Below, piece by piece: positions 34,076 through 43,031 of a DNA stretch of 64,000 nt. The notes below the pieces were generated by a model, which saw nothing but the letters and a program-made list of their open reading frames with translations, was not told the origin of the DNA and did not search any database. The stretch is from Pararobbsia alpina_A (GTDB lineage: Bacteria > Pseudomonadota > Gammaproteobacteria > Burkholderiales > Burkholderiaceae). Every line of letters starts with the position of its first letter. Position 1 is the stretch's first letter. Position numbers and translations under genes: made by a program. The stretch spans positions 1,054,001-1,118,000 of the forward strand of contig NZ_OZ221288.1 in NCBI RefSeq assembly GCF_965118125.1, given 5' to 3'.

Positions 34076-34423
34076 ATGCCTGCCAATCAAACGCTCGAAG
34101 AGCTCGAATACGACTTGGGCGAGAAGCTCAAACGACTTCGCCTGAACAAGAACCTGGACCAAAAGACACTGGCCGCCCGGGCCGGCGTAAGTGTTCGCGC
34201 CCTACGCAATCTTGAGTCCGGACACGGTTCGACCGTCAAAACACTGTTGAGCGTCGTTCGATCGCTTGGCCGAGAATCCTGGCTGGATACCGTCGCGCCG
34301 ATTCCGACGATCAATCCTCTCACGCTGACCCGTCGGGCTACGCAACGTCTACGTGCAACATCCCCCAAACACATTCGCGAACTACCAGCCACATTGAATC
34401 AATTTAAACGCGTGCCGCGCTAA
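34076..34423 (+). CDS. XRE-family regulator, HipB-like, orphan
   Basis: The 115-residue protein has an N-terminal Cro/C1-type HTH (KRLRLNKNLDQKTLAARAGVSVRALRNLESG, roughly residues 20-55) and a basic C-terminal tail. The segment SLGRESWLDTVAPIP is reminiscent of HipB-type antitoxins that precede hipA. No HipA kinase gene follows: the gene overlaps by 20 bp, tail to tail, with the large RTX gene. GAGG eight bases upstream supports ATG 34076 over GTG 34070. It could be a relic of a toxin-antitoxin locus or a regulator recruited to the RTX island. Confidence 0.78.
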   Translation: MPANQTLEELEYDLGEKLKRLRLNKNLDQKTLAARAGVSVRALRNLESGHGSTVKTLLSVVRSLGRESWLDTVAPIPTINPLTLTRRATQRLRATSPKHIRELPATLNQFKRVPR

Positions 34424-37400
34424 GCATGGATGAGTAGAGGCTTTGCGGCGCGCGAAACGGCATGATGTGAGCCAACACCGTGGATTCGGGCATCGCGGTG
34501 TCTTGCATCGGATTTGGAAGCTCGATGGCCGGCAACGTGGTTCGATAAGGCGCTGGCGCACGTGCATCCCTCTGCGAAGCTCCGCTCAGTGCCATGTCAT
34601 GCGCCGCTTCCACCGCCATGTTCAGCATCAGGTTTGCGACTGCTGTTGCTCGGGCAGGGGCTCCGCCCGTCATGACGACAGGTGTCTCACGTTTCAATGC
34701 GTCAAGCAGAGCGGGCTCGCGAGATGCAACGTCCGCGATGCTTTGAATGACGTTCGTCGCAGCCATGCGCGCCATTGCGGGTGCGGGTGCGGGTGCGGGT
34801 GCGGGTGCGGGTGCGGGTGCGGGTGCGGGTGCGGGTGCGGGTGCGGGTACAGAATCAGACCGCACAAAGCGCTCCACGTCCGCGTTTGTCAGTATCGTTC
34901 CATCGGGCATGCGAAACTCTTCGATTTGATGCTCAGGACCGAGATACCAGTCTTTCACCCTCACACGTTCCTCAGTGCTGGTGATTTCAATGGTCAGGTC
35001 GTTACCCACGCGCGTCACTTCCACGTCGTCTCGAGATAAAGCGAAGCCCAGTTCGAGCACATCGACGTTACCGCTCGTGCTATCGGTATCGATGATTTCG
35101 TCGGACCCCGCGCCCTCGCCGAACTGGTAGGTGTCATTGCCCCGGCCACCGATCAATGTATCGCAGCCGGGATCCGCATAAAGCATGTCGTCGCCATCGC
35201 CACCGTCGAGCCAGTCATGGCCCTCACCGCCCAACAAGGTATCGTTTCCGGCACCGCCAAACAGCTTGTCGTTGCCGTCACGGCCCTGAAGCACGTTATC
35301 GCCACGATTGCCTTGAATGACGTTATCGAGCTCATTGCCGGTAGCACGAGTGTCTTCATTCCAGAGCTTGATCGGCTCTACCGTGTATATCGCGTACGCA
35401 TTCGCAACATCGACTGCGGCGCGAAAGCGGGAGATCGGCACGTATCGGGTCATGTCGGTGACAAGGCCCCGGCCCGAGTCGGCGATGTAGAAGCCGTTGA
35501 TATCGCCCGTGGCCGCGTCGTATGCCACGCCCGTGAGCGTAGCGACATGGTTGACCACTCCGTGTTGCGCCTCGGCGATGACGGGTGCTACATCGCCACT
35601 GCTGTTGCCGCGATCTCCACCAACGGATCCTCGGATGTCGCCATTGGCGTTGCGTTCCTGTCCACTCGCATACTGCCGTCCGGCTGACCCCGCATCGGTC
35701 CCCCACAGGACGGTCGAATCCGTACCGATCATCACGCCGCGCCCGCCCCGGATGAGATTGGCAAGCGCTTGTTCGTCGTAGCCCATCCGGACGCCGTTCC
35801 GAATGCCGTAGCTATCGAGCAGCGCCTGCTGATCCACGTAGGTCGAAGCACCTCGTACGCCGTTCGATGCTGACGAATCGGTGACGCACCAGCCATTTTT
35901 TATGGCGTCTTGCACAACTTGTGACTCGGATAGCGCGCGGTTGGCTTCAATGCTGATATTGACGATCGACGTCAACGCGCAGGTTCCTTCGAAGCCATCG
36001 ACAGCGTTGCCCTGCATATAGTCGAGCTCGTTAGCCTTCGGGTATCCGTACACCAGAATGTCCACGCCGTCCGCGACACCGTGCTCGGGCTTCGAGAAGT
36101 CCAGCAAAGTCGCATTCTCTACGTTGGCCTCTATCCAGTAGCTGATGGTCGAATTCACCGTGTCCGTGCCTTCACGTGCGAGCTCAACGACCGAGTCGCC
36201 AGGGTTGTCGACGAAGTATGTGTCATGTCCCTCGCCGCCAATCATCACGTCTGCCCCCGTTACGCCATCGAGGATATTGTTCTTCTGGTTGCCGACGATT
36301 CGATTGTTTAGGCTATTGCCCGTGCCATTGATGGGCGCGCCTTCGGCAAGCCGAAGATCTTCGATGTTGGCACTCAGAATCGTGTTCGTGCTGCTGATGA
36401 CGGTGTCATGCCCTTCGTCCGGACGTTCGAGAACGATGTCGCTGAGGGTGTTCACAACATACGTATCATCGCCTTGGCCTCCTTGCATCCGGTCAACACC
36501 GGCGCCGCCGTCAATGTAGTCGTCGCCCCGGCCACCGAGGATCATGTCGTTCCCCGCACCGCCGTAAAGGAAGTTGTTATCGCTCACTCCGGGCGCAAGC
36601 TCGGGCTGGTTCGTTGCCGCACCGCCAGCGATGCGATCGTCGCCGCTGCCGCCGTAGATGGTGTCGTCACCGGCACCACCGAGCAACAGATCGTTCCCGT
36701 CTTCGCCGTACAACGCGTCGTTGCCTTCCGCCGCGTGAATCTCGTCATTGCCCGCGCCGCCCCACAACTGGTCGTGTCCCGGTCCACCGCCGATTAAATC
36801 GTCCCCGGCCCCGCCATAGATGACGTCGTTGTCGGTTTCGCCTGCGTCCAGACTTTGCTTGGGATCATTGGTCGCCGTAAAACCAAGGATGACGTCATTT
36901 CCTTCGCCACCCCAGAGGCGGTCGTCACCGACGCCTCCGACCATGCGGTCCGCACCCGAGCCGCCGTTGAGCGCGTCGTGACCGGTCCCGCCATTCAATT
37001 CATCTTCGCCGGATCCGCCGATTAGCGTATCGTGGCCATCGCCACCCGCCAGGGTGTCATTGTCGGCACCGCCCGCCAAATAGTCGTTGCCGGGGCCACC
37101 GTTCAACTTGTCATTGCCATTGCCGCCAAACAGCGCGTCGTTGTCCGTTTCGCCCGGAAGCAGGGTTTGCTTTGCTTCGTTCGTTCCGGTGAATCCCATT
37201 AGCAAATCGTCGCCGTCGCCACCTTGCAATGTGTCGTTGCCGAGTTGCCCGAAAAGGCGGTCGTTGCCACTCCCCCCATCCAGGCGATCGTTTCCTTCGC
37301 TTCCGCACAGCTCATCGTGACCGACTCCGCCGGCGAGCGTATCGTTGCCGGCACCGCCGACAAGAAAGTCATCCCCTTCTTCGCCGTACAGCGCGTCGTC

Positions 37401-38798
37401 CCCCGCATAGCCGTGCAGCATGTCATCTCCTGTTCCGCCCCAGAGCCGATCGCTTCGGTCACTGCCCCCCATGCTGTCGTCGCCCGCTCCAGCGTAGAAA
37501 TTCTGGAGCAACCCGAGGTTGAAATAACGGCCGTTGTAACGCTCGAAGTAGTGCGCGTCAAAGGCGTCGTTGCCGCTCGTGCCGAGCATGCTGTGTTGAT
37601 CTTGCGTGAGCGCGACTTCATCGGGACCCCACACGATCGCCTCAGCTCTGGGGGTGCCGAAAATCTGAACCTCGCTTCGATGAAGCGCCTCGTTGCTGGC
37701 AGCAGGCACGGATACCGAAGGGGGTTCTCGAGATTCGACGGGTGCCGCAGCTGCGCTTTCTGCCGCGGTTCGGTAGATGGCGTTACCGGCGGTGTAGACA
37801 GAGTAGTTGTTCGCATGCAGGCGGTAGATCCCCAATGCATCTAGGGCTGCCTCGAGCGAAGTGCGTTCGTTGATGCGGACATCGTTTGAGTTCAACGTAC
37901 CGCTCGCGTTGACAATGCCGTCCTCGTTCAGATCCGTCCAGGCGACAAGACCGGAGAGTTCTGCTCCCTTCAATTGCTGGTCGCCATCGAGATCCCGCGC
38001 TGCGAGTGCGGCTGCGGTCATGGCAACGCCTGAGCTATCGAGAATGCGGAATGTCTTGCCGACAATCGCGGGGTCGTCAGACTTCACAACCGTGGTGCTT
38101 TCGTAGAACGCACCAATCGGGGAGCCACGATAGTGATCGAGTGCCGGAAACAACGACACTCCGTTGCTGACAAGTTGGGACGTCGACCACGTCGTGTACT
38201 GCTTCCACGTCGGCATATCGATCGCGCCACGACTGAACCATTTGAAGTATTGGCGATCTGCTGCGTGAAGGCGCTCGTCTAGTGGTACGCGCGACTGGAA
38301 TTGCGCCAACGTGGATTCGAAGTGTTTCTGGTTCCACTCCGGCAAAATCTTGCCCTGAAAGTCATCGACGTTGATACCACCGACACTGAGCGCCTTCCAG
38401 ACATAATCGACGCAACTATTGGATAGGCCGTGGTAGTTCAAAGTAAAGGATTGCTTGCGCCCATTTACGTCGTATGAGGCGACCCTCTCCCCTGGCCTGG
38501 CATTCAGCGTGGCCTCTGAAAATCTTTTAATGGCATCATATTGCAGCGGTGAAAGCTCGATTGTGCGAACATAGGATTTGATCGCGTAGCTAGCCGAATC
38601 TGAATCAACGACATCACCCGGAGCGGCGGGCATGCCGTGATATTGATCCTTCGGAGCAAAGCCATACGATTTCACTCTGCCATTCGCATCAGTAAGTTCA
38701 TACCAAACATGGCCAAAATACGACTCCGTACTCTCGCCGCTATTCCTATCGACGTACTTCGCGTCGCGATTGGCAATAATCACCGACATATTGGTCAT
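34404..38798 (-). CDS. Large RTX calcium-binding protein with two cysteine-protease-like modules
   Basis: The 1464-residue protein has no signal peptide. In order: an N-terminal domain (1-150) with GHVWYEL (His30) and SNSCVDYVW (Cys129), resembling a permuted papain/NlpC-P60 fold; EF-hand-like calcium loops (DLDGDQQL near 269, DLNEDGIV near 289); about 29 RTX nonapeptides (437-780) interrupted by GFTxTN...GETDND inserts; a papain/C39-like domain (GTCALTSIVN with Cys940, VNHVATLTGV with His1084, IADSG with Asp1107); seven more RTX repeats; an RTX-associated C-terminal domain; twelve Pro-Ala units; and a 120-residue tail. The ATG at 38798 has GGGAG five bases upstream. It overlaps the upstream periplasmic-protein gene by 53 bp. 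Likely an exported toxin or effector; no type I secretion genes are nearby. Confidence 0.85.
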   Translation of the reverse strand: MTNMSVIIANRDAKYVDRNSGESTESYFGHVWYELTDANGRVKSYGFAPKDQYHGMPAAPGDVVDSDSASYAIKSYVRTIELSPLQYDAIKRFSEATLNARPGERVASYDVNGRKQSFTLNYHGLSNSCVDYVWKALSVGGINVDDFQGKILPEWNQKHFESTLAQFQSRVPLDERLHAADRQYFKWFSRGAIDMPTWKQYTTWSTSQLVSNGVSLFPALDHYRGSPIGAFYESTTVVKSDDPAIVGKTFRILDSSGVAMTAAALAARDLDGDQQLKGAELSGLVAWTDLNEDGIVNASGTLNSNDVRINERTSLEAALDALGIYRLHANNYSVYTAGNAIYRTAAESAAAAPVESREPPSVSVPAASNEALHRSEVQIFGTPRAEAIVWGPDEVALTQDQHSMLGTSGNDAFDAHYFERYNGRYFNLGLLQNFYAGAGDDSMGGSDRSDRLWGGTGDDMLHGYAGDDALYGEEGDDFLVGGAGNDTLAGGVGHDELCGSEGNDRLDGGSGNDRLFGQLGNDTLQGGDGDDLLMGFTGTNEAKQTLLPGETDNDALFGGNGNDKLNGGPGNDYLAGGADNDTLAGGDGHDTLIGGSGEDELNGGTGHDALNGGSGADRMVGGVGDDRLWGGEGNDVILGFTATNDPKQSLDAGETDNDVIYGGAGDDLIGGGPGHDQLWGGAGNDEIHAAEGNDALYGEDGNDLLLGGAGDDTIYGGSGDDRIAGGAATNQPELAPGVSDNNFLYGGAGNDMILGGRGDDYIDGGAGVDRMQGGQGDDTYVVNTLSDIVLERPDEGHDTVISSTNTILSANIEDLRLAEGAPINGTGNSLNNRIVGNQKNNILDGVTGADVMIGGEGHDTYFVDNPGDSVVELAREGTDTVNSTISYWIEANVENATLLDFSKPEHGVADGVDILVYGYPKANELDYMQGNAVDGFEGTCALTSIVNISIEANRALSESQVVQDAIKNGWCVTDSSASNGVRGASTYVDQQALLDSYGIRNGVRMGYDEQALANLIRGGRGVMIGTDSTVLWGTDAGSAGRQYASGQERNANGDIRGSVGGDRGNSSGDVAPVIAEAQHGVVNHVATLTGVAYDAATGDINGFYIADSGRGLVTDMTRYVPISRFRAAVDVANAYAIYTVEPIKLWNEDTRATGNELDNVIQGNRGDNVLQGRDGNDKLFGGAGNDTLLGGEGHDWLDGGDGDDMLYADPGCDTLIGGRGNDTYQFGEGAGSDEIIDTDSTSGNVDVLELGFALSRDDVEVTRVGNDLTIEITSTEERVRVKDWYLGPEHQIEEFRMPDGTILTNADVERFVRSDSVPAPAPAPAPAPAPAPAPAPAPAPAMARMAATNVIQSIADVASREPALLDALKRETPVVMTGGAPARATAVANLMLNMAVEAAHDMALSGASQRDARAPAPYRTTLPAIELPNPMQDTAMPESTVLAHIMPFRAPQSLYSSMLSAARV
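34777..34848 (-). repeat. 12 copies of a GCGGGT hexamer encoding (Pro-Ala)12
   Basis: Twelve perfect tandem GCGGGT units (plus-strand reading) encode a Pro-Ala hinge between the RTX-associated domain and the C-terminal tail of the large protein. The perfect identity suggests recent slippage expansion; copy-number changes keep the frame. Confidence 0.95.
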
Positions 38799-39516
38799 AT
38801 TCACTCCCTGTCATTTTAGATGGCAAAGTGTAAGAGCGATAATCAATCCACATCCAAATTGGAACTTCGAAAAACTCCGGTGAATCTTGGAGAGTTTTGA
38901 GCTGCAATTCGTATAAATACTGTGGCTTAATATCAACTCCAGCTACATCCCTTACAATGAACGGGTTTGCGTCAGCCTCCCACCCAAATGTCTCGCGAAC
39001 TCCCTCGTAAACTGTCTCACGCAGCCCGTCAGCATCAATGCGTATAAGCTTGATTTCGATTGGAATCCGACCCGCCTTATTCTGCGGATGCAATATAAAT
39101 TCACTTCGTCCTCCGCACATCATCGCAGTAACTGCTTCGGCTAAAGCATTCAAATATAGTTGATGTGCCTGCTTTATGGCGCGGCAACCGATGCGGGGAG
39201 TTCGACTCATAAAATCTTCTCGAGTCGCACGAACTGGAGCCCCCCATTCCACAGTGTTCGCGAAGAACAATGCATACTGTGCGTCGTGAAGCCTATTTAG
39301 CTTCCCCTGGTCTTCGCCCGCCGCATAATCGAAGACCAGCGAGAATCTCCAGTTTTTTTCCTCCTTCACATAAAATCGTTCCGTTCGAGTAACATTGGCG
39401 TGACTTGCATCAAAGCGAAACGCGTGTGGCGCGATGTGCAATGACTCTGCGCGAGATACAGAAGCCATAAGAGATGAGAAAACTAAAAGCGCGAGACGAC
39501 GCGTAATTTTCATCAT
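38746..39516 (-). CDS. Periplasmic DUF5625-like protein, possible immunity protein
   Basis: The 256-residue protein has a Sec signal peptide (KITRRLALLVFSSLMASVSRA, cleavage near SRA/ES). It then has a beta-rich body with RFSLVFDYAAG, IPIEIKLIRIDADG, FIVRDVAGVDIKPQYLYEL and a C-terminal WMWIDYRSYTLPS. The pattern (IPI...L..I, then a conserved Leu-rich strand) resembles DUF5625 proteins, often found as periplasmic partners of secreted effectors. Its stop lies inside the start of the RTX gene, so the two are co-translated. Local DNA is visibly A+T-richer than the flanks, indicating transfer. Function as immunity factor is inference; a chaperone role is an alternative. Confidence 0.6.
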   Translation of the reverse strand: MMKITRRLALLVFSSLMASVSRAESLHIAPHAFRFDASHANVTRTERFYVKEEKNWRFSLVFDYAAGEDQGKLNRLHDAQYALFFANTVEWGAPVRATREDFMSRTPRIGCRAIKQAHQLYLNALAEAVTAMMCGGRSEFILHPQNKAGRIPIEIKLIRIDADGLRETVYEGVRETFGWEADANPFIVRDVAGVDIKPQYLYELQLKTLQDSPEFFEVPIWMWIDYRSYTLPSKMTGSEYDQYVGDYCQSRREVRR

Positions 39517-40017
39517 TTAAATATCCATTCAGTTGCCTAGCATCGAACACTCGCGATGCCTCGTTCGCAACAGACAACAGAGAATGTCATCCCGCTTGTG
39601 GCGCTGGATCTCCATGCACTCGCTACTTGGATCGCAAATCCGATTGCAGGATATTGGCCGTCCAACCTGCCTTCTGCCTTGTCAAGAACGCTCAAAGTCT
39701 CGAATTACGCGTCTGCCCGCGTTGGTTCTGCCAAAGCCTCGTGCATGAAATCCAAAAAAAACGGAGGGCACTGATCGACGAGTCAGTCGCGCAATCCGCG
39801 CGGGGTATCGGACTCGGAGGGCCGCACGTCTTTCGCTAACTAGGGCTTGAGTATTCCCATAATTACTCAAGGGTTGTCACCGATGCATTACGCCCCTCCC
39901 CGCGTCGATATCCCGTGAATGAGACGTGGGCATGGCCATCGCATGTCGGCCTGAACGCGTGTCGAGCGGACCGGCAGAGCCCGGACGGAGATAACGATTC
40001 ACGGAGACAGTCACACC
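39517..40017. other. Intergenic region with an inverted repeat upstream of the chemotaxis gene
   Basis: 500 bp without a convincing gene; a 72-codon plus-strand frame (39556-39774) lacks a ribosome site. An 8-bp inverted repeat, CTTGAGTA (39846-39853) and TACTCAAG (39864-39871) with 10-base spacer, lies about 150 bp before the chemotaxis start and could be an operator. Base composition changes here from the A+T-richer island to the normal background. Confidence 0.45.
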
Positions 40018-41418
40018 ATGCGTTTCGGGTTTCTACGGGGAGGCCGCGCGCCCGCCGTCGTCGGCGATATCGCGGCACAAGCAGGCGAGCTCGGCATCGA
40101 AATCTGTGACGTGTCCGGACACGTAGACGAAGTCGCCACTCGCGTCGGACGTCAGGCGGAGGTCTGCCAGGCCTTGCGCGAATCGGCTGCGCAGACGATG
40201 GACGGCAACCGCCGCATCGCCAATGCCGCGCGCGAAATGCGCGAAGTCTCGCTGCACGCCGCGACCGGCATGCAGCAATCCCAACAAACGCTCGAAGCCT
40301 CGCTCGCGGATATTCACGGCCTGGTCGAAGGCGTGACGGTGATCGAAAGCCAGATCGGCTCGTTACGCGCCGCACTCGCGCACGTCAACACGGTCTCGGA
40401 AGAGATCTCGACCATCGCGCGCCAGACGCACCTGCTCGCATTGAACGCGGCGATCGAAGCTGCACGGGCCGGCGAGTCGGGCAGAAGCTTTGCGGTCGTG
40501 GCAGCCGAGGTCAAAAACCTGTCGGCAAAAACCTCGCAAGCCACCAGCCAGATCGAAGCCACACTGAGCAAGCTCCGGCAACAGACCGAGCAGCTGATCA
40601 GCGAAGGCACCGTGAACACGGAACGCGCGCATCGCGTGCGCGAAGGCACGCGCATGATCAGCGACATCGTTCACGCGACCGGCAATGCAATCACGCAGCT
40701 CAATGAAGACGCCGACCATATCGCCACGTTAACCGGCGATATCGAAACGCAATGCACGGGGCTTGAAGCACAAGTCCTCGACATGGCGTCAGACGTGCAG
40801 GACTCGAGCGAAAACTTCACGCAAGCGAAAACGCGCCTCGGCAAGCTGCTCAGCGTGTCGGAAACCCTCATCGAATTGACCGCGGCGACGGGCGTCGAAA
40901 CCGAAGACACACGCTTTATCGCGGTCGTCGAACAAACCGCGGCGCGGATCGCCAAGGCCTTCGAAGCGGGACTCGCGCGCGGCGACATTTCGATGTCCGA
41001 TCTCTTCGACGACAAGTACCAGCCCATCGCCGGAACGAACCCGCTGCAGCACATGACGCGCTTCACTGCATTTACCGACCGCGTGCTGCCCGAGATTCAG
41101 GAACCCCTGCTGTCATTCGACCCACGCGTGGCGTTCTGTGCGGCGATCGACCGACGCGGTTATCTGCCGACGCACAACCTCAAGTTCTCGCAGCCGCAAC
41201 GCGAAGATCCGGTCTGGAATGCCGCGAATTGTCGGAATCGCCGGATCTTCAACGACCGCACCGGTGGTGCCGCAGGCGCCAATACGAAACGGTTCCTGTT
41301 ACAGACCTATCGCCGCGACATGGGTGGCGGCAACTTCGTGTTGATGAAGGATGCCTCCGCGCCAATCGTCGTCGGCGGCCGGCATTGGGGTGGCTTCCGG
41401 ATGGGGTACCGGGTGTAG
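40018..41418 (+). CDS. Soluble methyl-accepting chemotaxis-type transducer
   Basis: The 466-residue protein has no membrane segment. Residues about 40-285 are the helical signalling domain, with the hairpin tip EEISTIARQTHLLALNAAIEAARAGESGRSFAVVAAEVKNLS, which is the CheA/CheW contact region. Residues about 330-466 form a separate C-terminal domain (SDLFDDKYQPIAGTNPLQHM..., ending GGRHWGGFRMGYRV) that also closes other beta-proteobacterial transducers and probably senses a cytoplasmic ligand. Conserved His/Cys residues are seen in that domain. No chemotaxis or flagellar genes are next to it. Start at the ATG with ACGGAGA-like sequence upstream. Confidence 0.87.
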   Translation: MRFGFLRGGRAPAVVGDIAAQAGELGIEICDVSGHVDEVATRVGRQAEVCQALRESAAQTMDGNRRIANAAREMREVSLHAATGMQQSQQTLEASLADIHGLVEGVTVIESQIGSLRAALAHVNTVSEEISTIARQTHLLALNAAIEAARAGESGRSFAVVAAEVKNLSAKTSQATSQIEATLSKLRQQTEQLISEGTVNTERAHRVREGTRMISDIVHATGNAITQLNEDADHIATLTGDIETQCTGLEAQVLDMASDVQDSSENFTQAKTRLGKLLSVSETLIELTAATGVETEDTRFIAVVEQTAARIAKAFEAGLARGDISMSDLFDDKYQPIAGTNPLQHMTRFTAFTDRVLPEIQEPLLSFDPRVAFCAAIDRRGYLPTHNLKFSQPQREDPVWNAANCRNRRIFNDRTGGAAGANTKRFLLQTYRRDMGGGNFVLMKDASAPIVVGGRHWGGFRMGYRV

Positions 41419-41600
41419 CGCCTGAACGCTGCGCCATGTTCAAAGGCGCAGGGTCCAGGCTTTGTGGCACATGTCGAAGCCCGGTTCACTCAAAACATTC
41501 ACGGCCCCGGGGCTGTGTGCAAGGGCGGCGCTTGCCGGGCTGCCGCTTCGACTAGCACCGATCGACGTCCGCCTCGCCAAGCCCTTGCACCACCGCTTAC

Positions 41601-42632
41601 TTACTTCGCAAACGCATTGCGCAAGAACGCATTGGCTTGCGATACAGCACCCTCGGCGGCAGGGGTATCGCCGATCGCGTTGAGCATCACGAAGTCGTGA
41701 ATCGTGCCCGAGTAGCGCACCGATGTCGTACGCACGCCGGCTTGCGCGAGCTTGCGTCCATACGCTTCGCCTTCATCACGCAGCACATCGTTCTCGTCGG
41801 TGATCACCAATGCCGGCGGCAAGTCCTTCAGATCGTCGAGCGTCGCACGCAGCGGCGAAGCCGTGATCTTTTCGCGGTCGGCTGCGTTCGGCGCGTATTG
41901 ATCCCAGAACCACTTCATCGCGTTCTTCGTGAGCCACGGGCCGTTGGCGTACGTATCGTACGAGCCGTCGTCCATCGCTGCATCTGTCACGGGGTAGAAC
42001 ATGACTTGCGTCGTGATCTTCGGACCGCCCTGCTGTTTTGCGAGCAAGGTCACCGCGGCCACCATATTGCCGCCGACGCTGTCACCCACAACGGCCAGAC
42101 GCGATGCGTCGACGTTGAATTCCTTCGCGTGCTCGGCCACGTACTTCGTCGCGGCGTAGGCCTGCTCGATCGGCACCGGGAATTGCGCTTCGGGCGACGG
42201 GGTGTAGTCGACAAACACAACCACCGCATGCGCACCGTTGGCTATCTGACGGACAAGCCGGTCGTGCGTGTTTTCATTGCCGAGCACCCAGCCTCCGCCG
42301 TGGAAGTACATCACGACAGGCAGCGTGCCTTTCACGCCGTGCGGACGCACGATGCGCACCTTCACGCTACCGGTCGGGCCGACGGGCAAGGTACGGTGTT
42401 CGATGTCAGCGGGAAGCTTGGCCACCGGACCTGACTGCGCGCCGTCGAGCACCTTGCGCGCCGCTTCAGGTGACAGCGTGTAGATCGGTGCGCCCCCTGC
42501 TTTGGCGAGTGCGTCGATAAACGCTTGCGTCGTCGGCTCGAGAACCGGAGCCGATGCTGCAGGTTGCGCCGCGTGTGCGGCTGCGCTCGACACGATCAAT
42601 GCAGCGGCGGCGATGGTGGACAGTGCTTTCAT
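41601..42632 (-). CDS. Secreted alpha/beta hydrolase, hormone-sensitive-lipase family
   Basis: The 343-residue protein carries a signal peptide (MKALSTIAAAALIVSSAAAHA) and a complete HSL-type esterase: oxyanion motif HGGGW (about 115), nucleophile elbow GDSVGG (Ser about 190), catalytic Asp in TDENDVLRDEG and His in GTIHDFVM. Such enzymes hydrolyse short- to medium-chain acyl or aromatic esters; export suggests extracytoplasmic detoxification or scavenging. GGAG lies seven bases before the ATG. Upstream is an operator matching one in front of the TetR gene at 43032, so it is probably repressed by that regulator until a ligand appears. Confidence 0.9.
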   Translation of the reverse strand: MKALSTIAAAALIVSSAAAHAAQPAASAPVLEPTTQAFIDALAKAGGAPIYTLSPEAARKVLDGAQSGPVAKLPADIEHRTLPVGPTGSVKVRIVRPHGVKGTLPVVMYFHGGGWVLGNENTHDRLVRQIANGAHAVVVFVDYTPSPEAQFPVPIEQAYAATKYVAEHAKEFNVDASRLAVVGDSVGGNMVAAVTLLAKQQGGPKITTQVMFYPVTDAAMDDGSYDTYANGPWLTKNAMKWFWDQYAPNAADREKITASPLRATLDDLKDLPPALVITDENDVLRDEGEAYGRKLAQAGVRTTSVRYSGTIHDFVMLNAIGDTPAAEGAVSQANAFLRNAFAK

Positions 42633-42679
42633 GACAAAACTCCAAACAGGTTTCAGGTTTCAGGGTTCAGCTATTAATT

Positions 42680-42695
42680 TATCTACTACTAGATA
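42680..42695. promoter_or_regulatory. TetR operator A (esterase promoter)
   Basis: TATCTA-CTAC-TAGATA palindrome, 48 bp before the esterase start. The wider sequence TATCTA...TAGATAGA closely matches the site upstream of the TetR gene. Confidence 0.75.
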
Positions 42696-42932
42696 GACAA
42701 TCGAACGCAGTGTGGCGTGCTCGTGGCCCAGTGCAGCGACGCAGTGTTGTCGCTCACCAGATCTCCCAACTCACGGGTCGATCCAACAACTCAACTCAAG
42801 GGCTCAACTCAAAACACAACGCAATCACGGACTTCCAGGGCTCAACGCGGTGACACAGACACAAACACAGACTCAAAAACTCAACTCGACGGCACGACTT
42901 CGATGGCTTTCTCCTTCCTTTCATCAACCAAT

Positions 42933-42954
42933 ATCTATCTACTCAAAGATAGAT
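42933..42954. promoter_or_regulatory. TetR operator B
   Basis: ATCTATCT and AGATAGAT form an 8-bp inverted repeat with a 6-base spacer, 301 bp before the esterase start and 78 bp after the TetR stop. It shares the half-site with operators A and C. The remainder of 42633-43031 holds no gene. Confidence 0.65.
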
Positions 42955-43031
42955 TGTTACGTACAATTTGCGGCGAAACTCCGGTGACGCGTCATCTATC
43001 ACGGTGCTTTAGGCAATACGCTCATCCCCGA

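Noticed and set aside
39556..39774. Plus-strand frame of 72 codons upstream of the chemotaxis gene
   Set aside because: No Shine-Dalgarno, no recognised family, no terminator or partner to support it.
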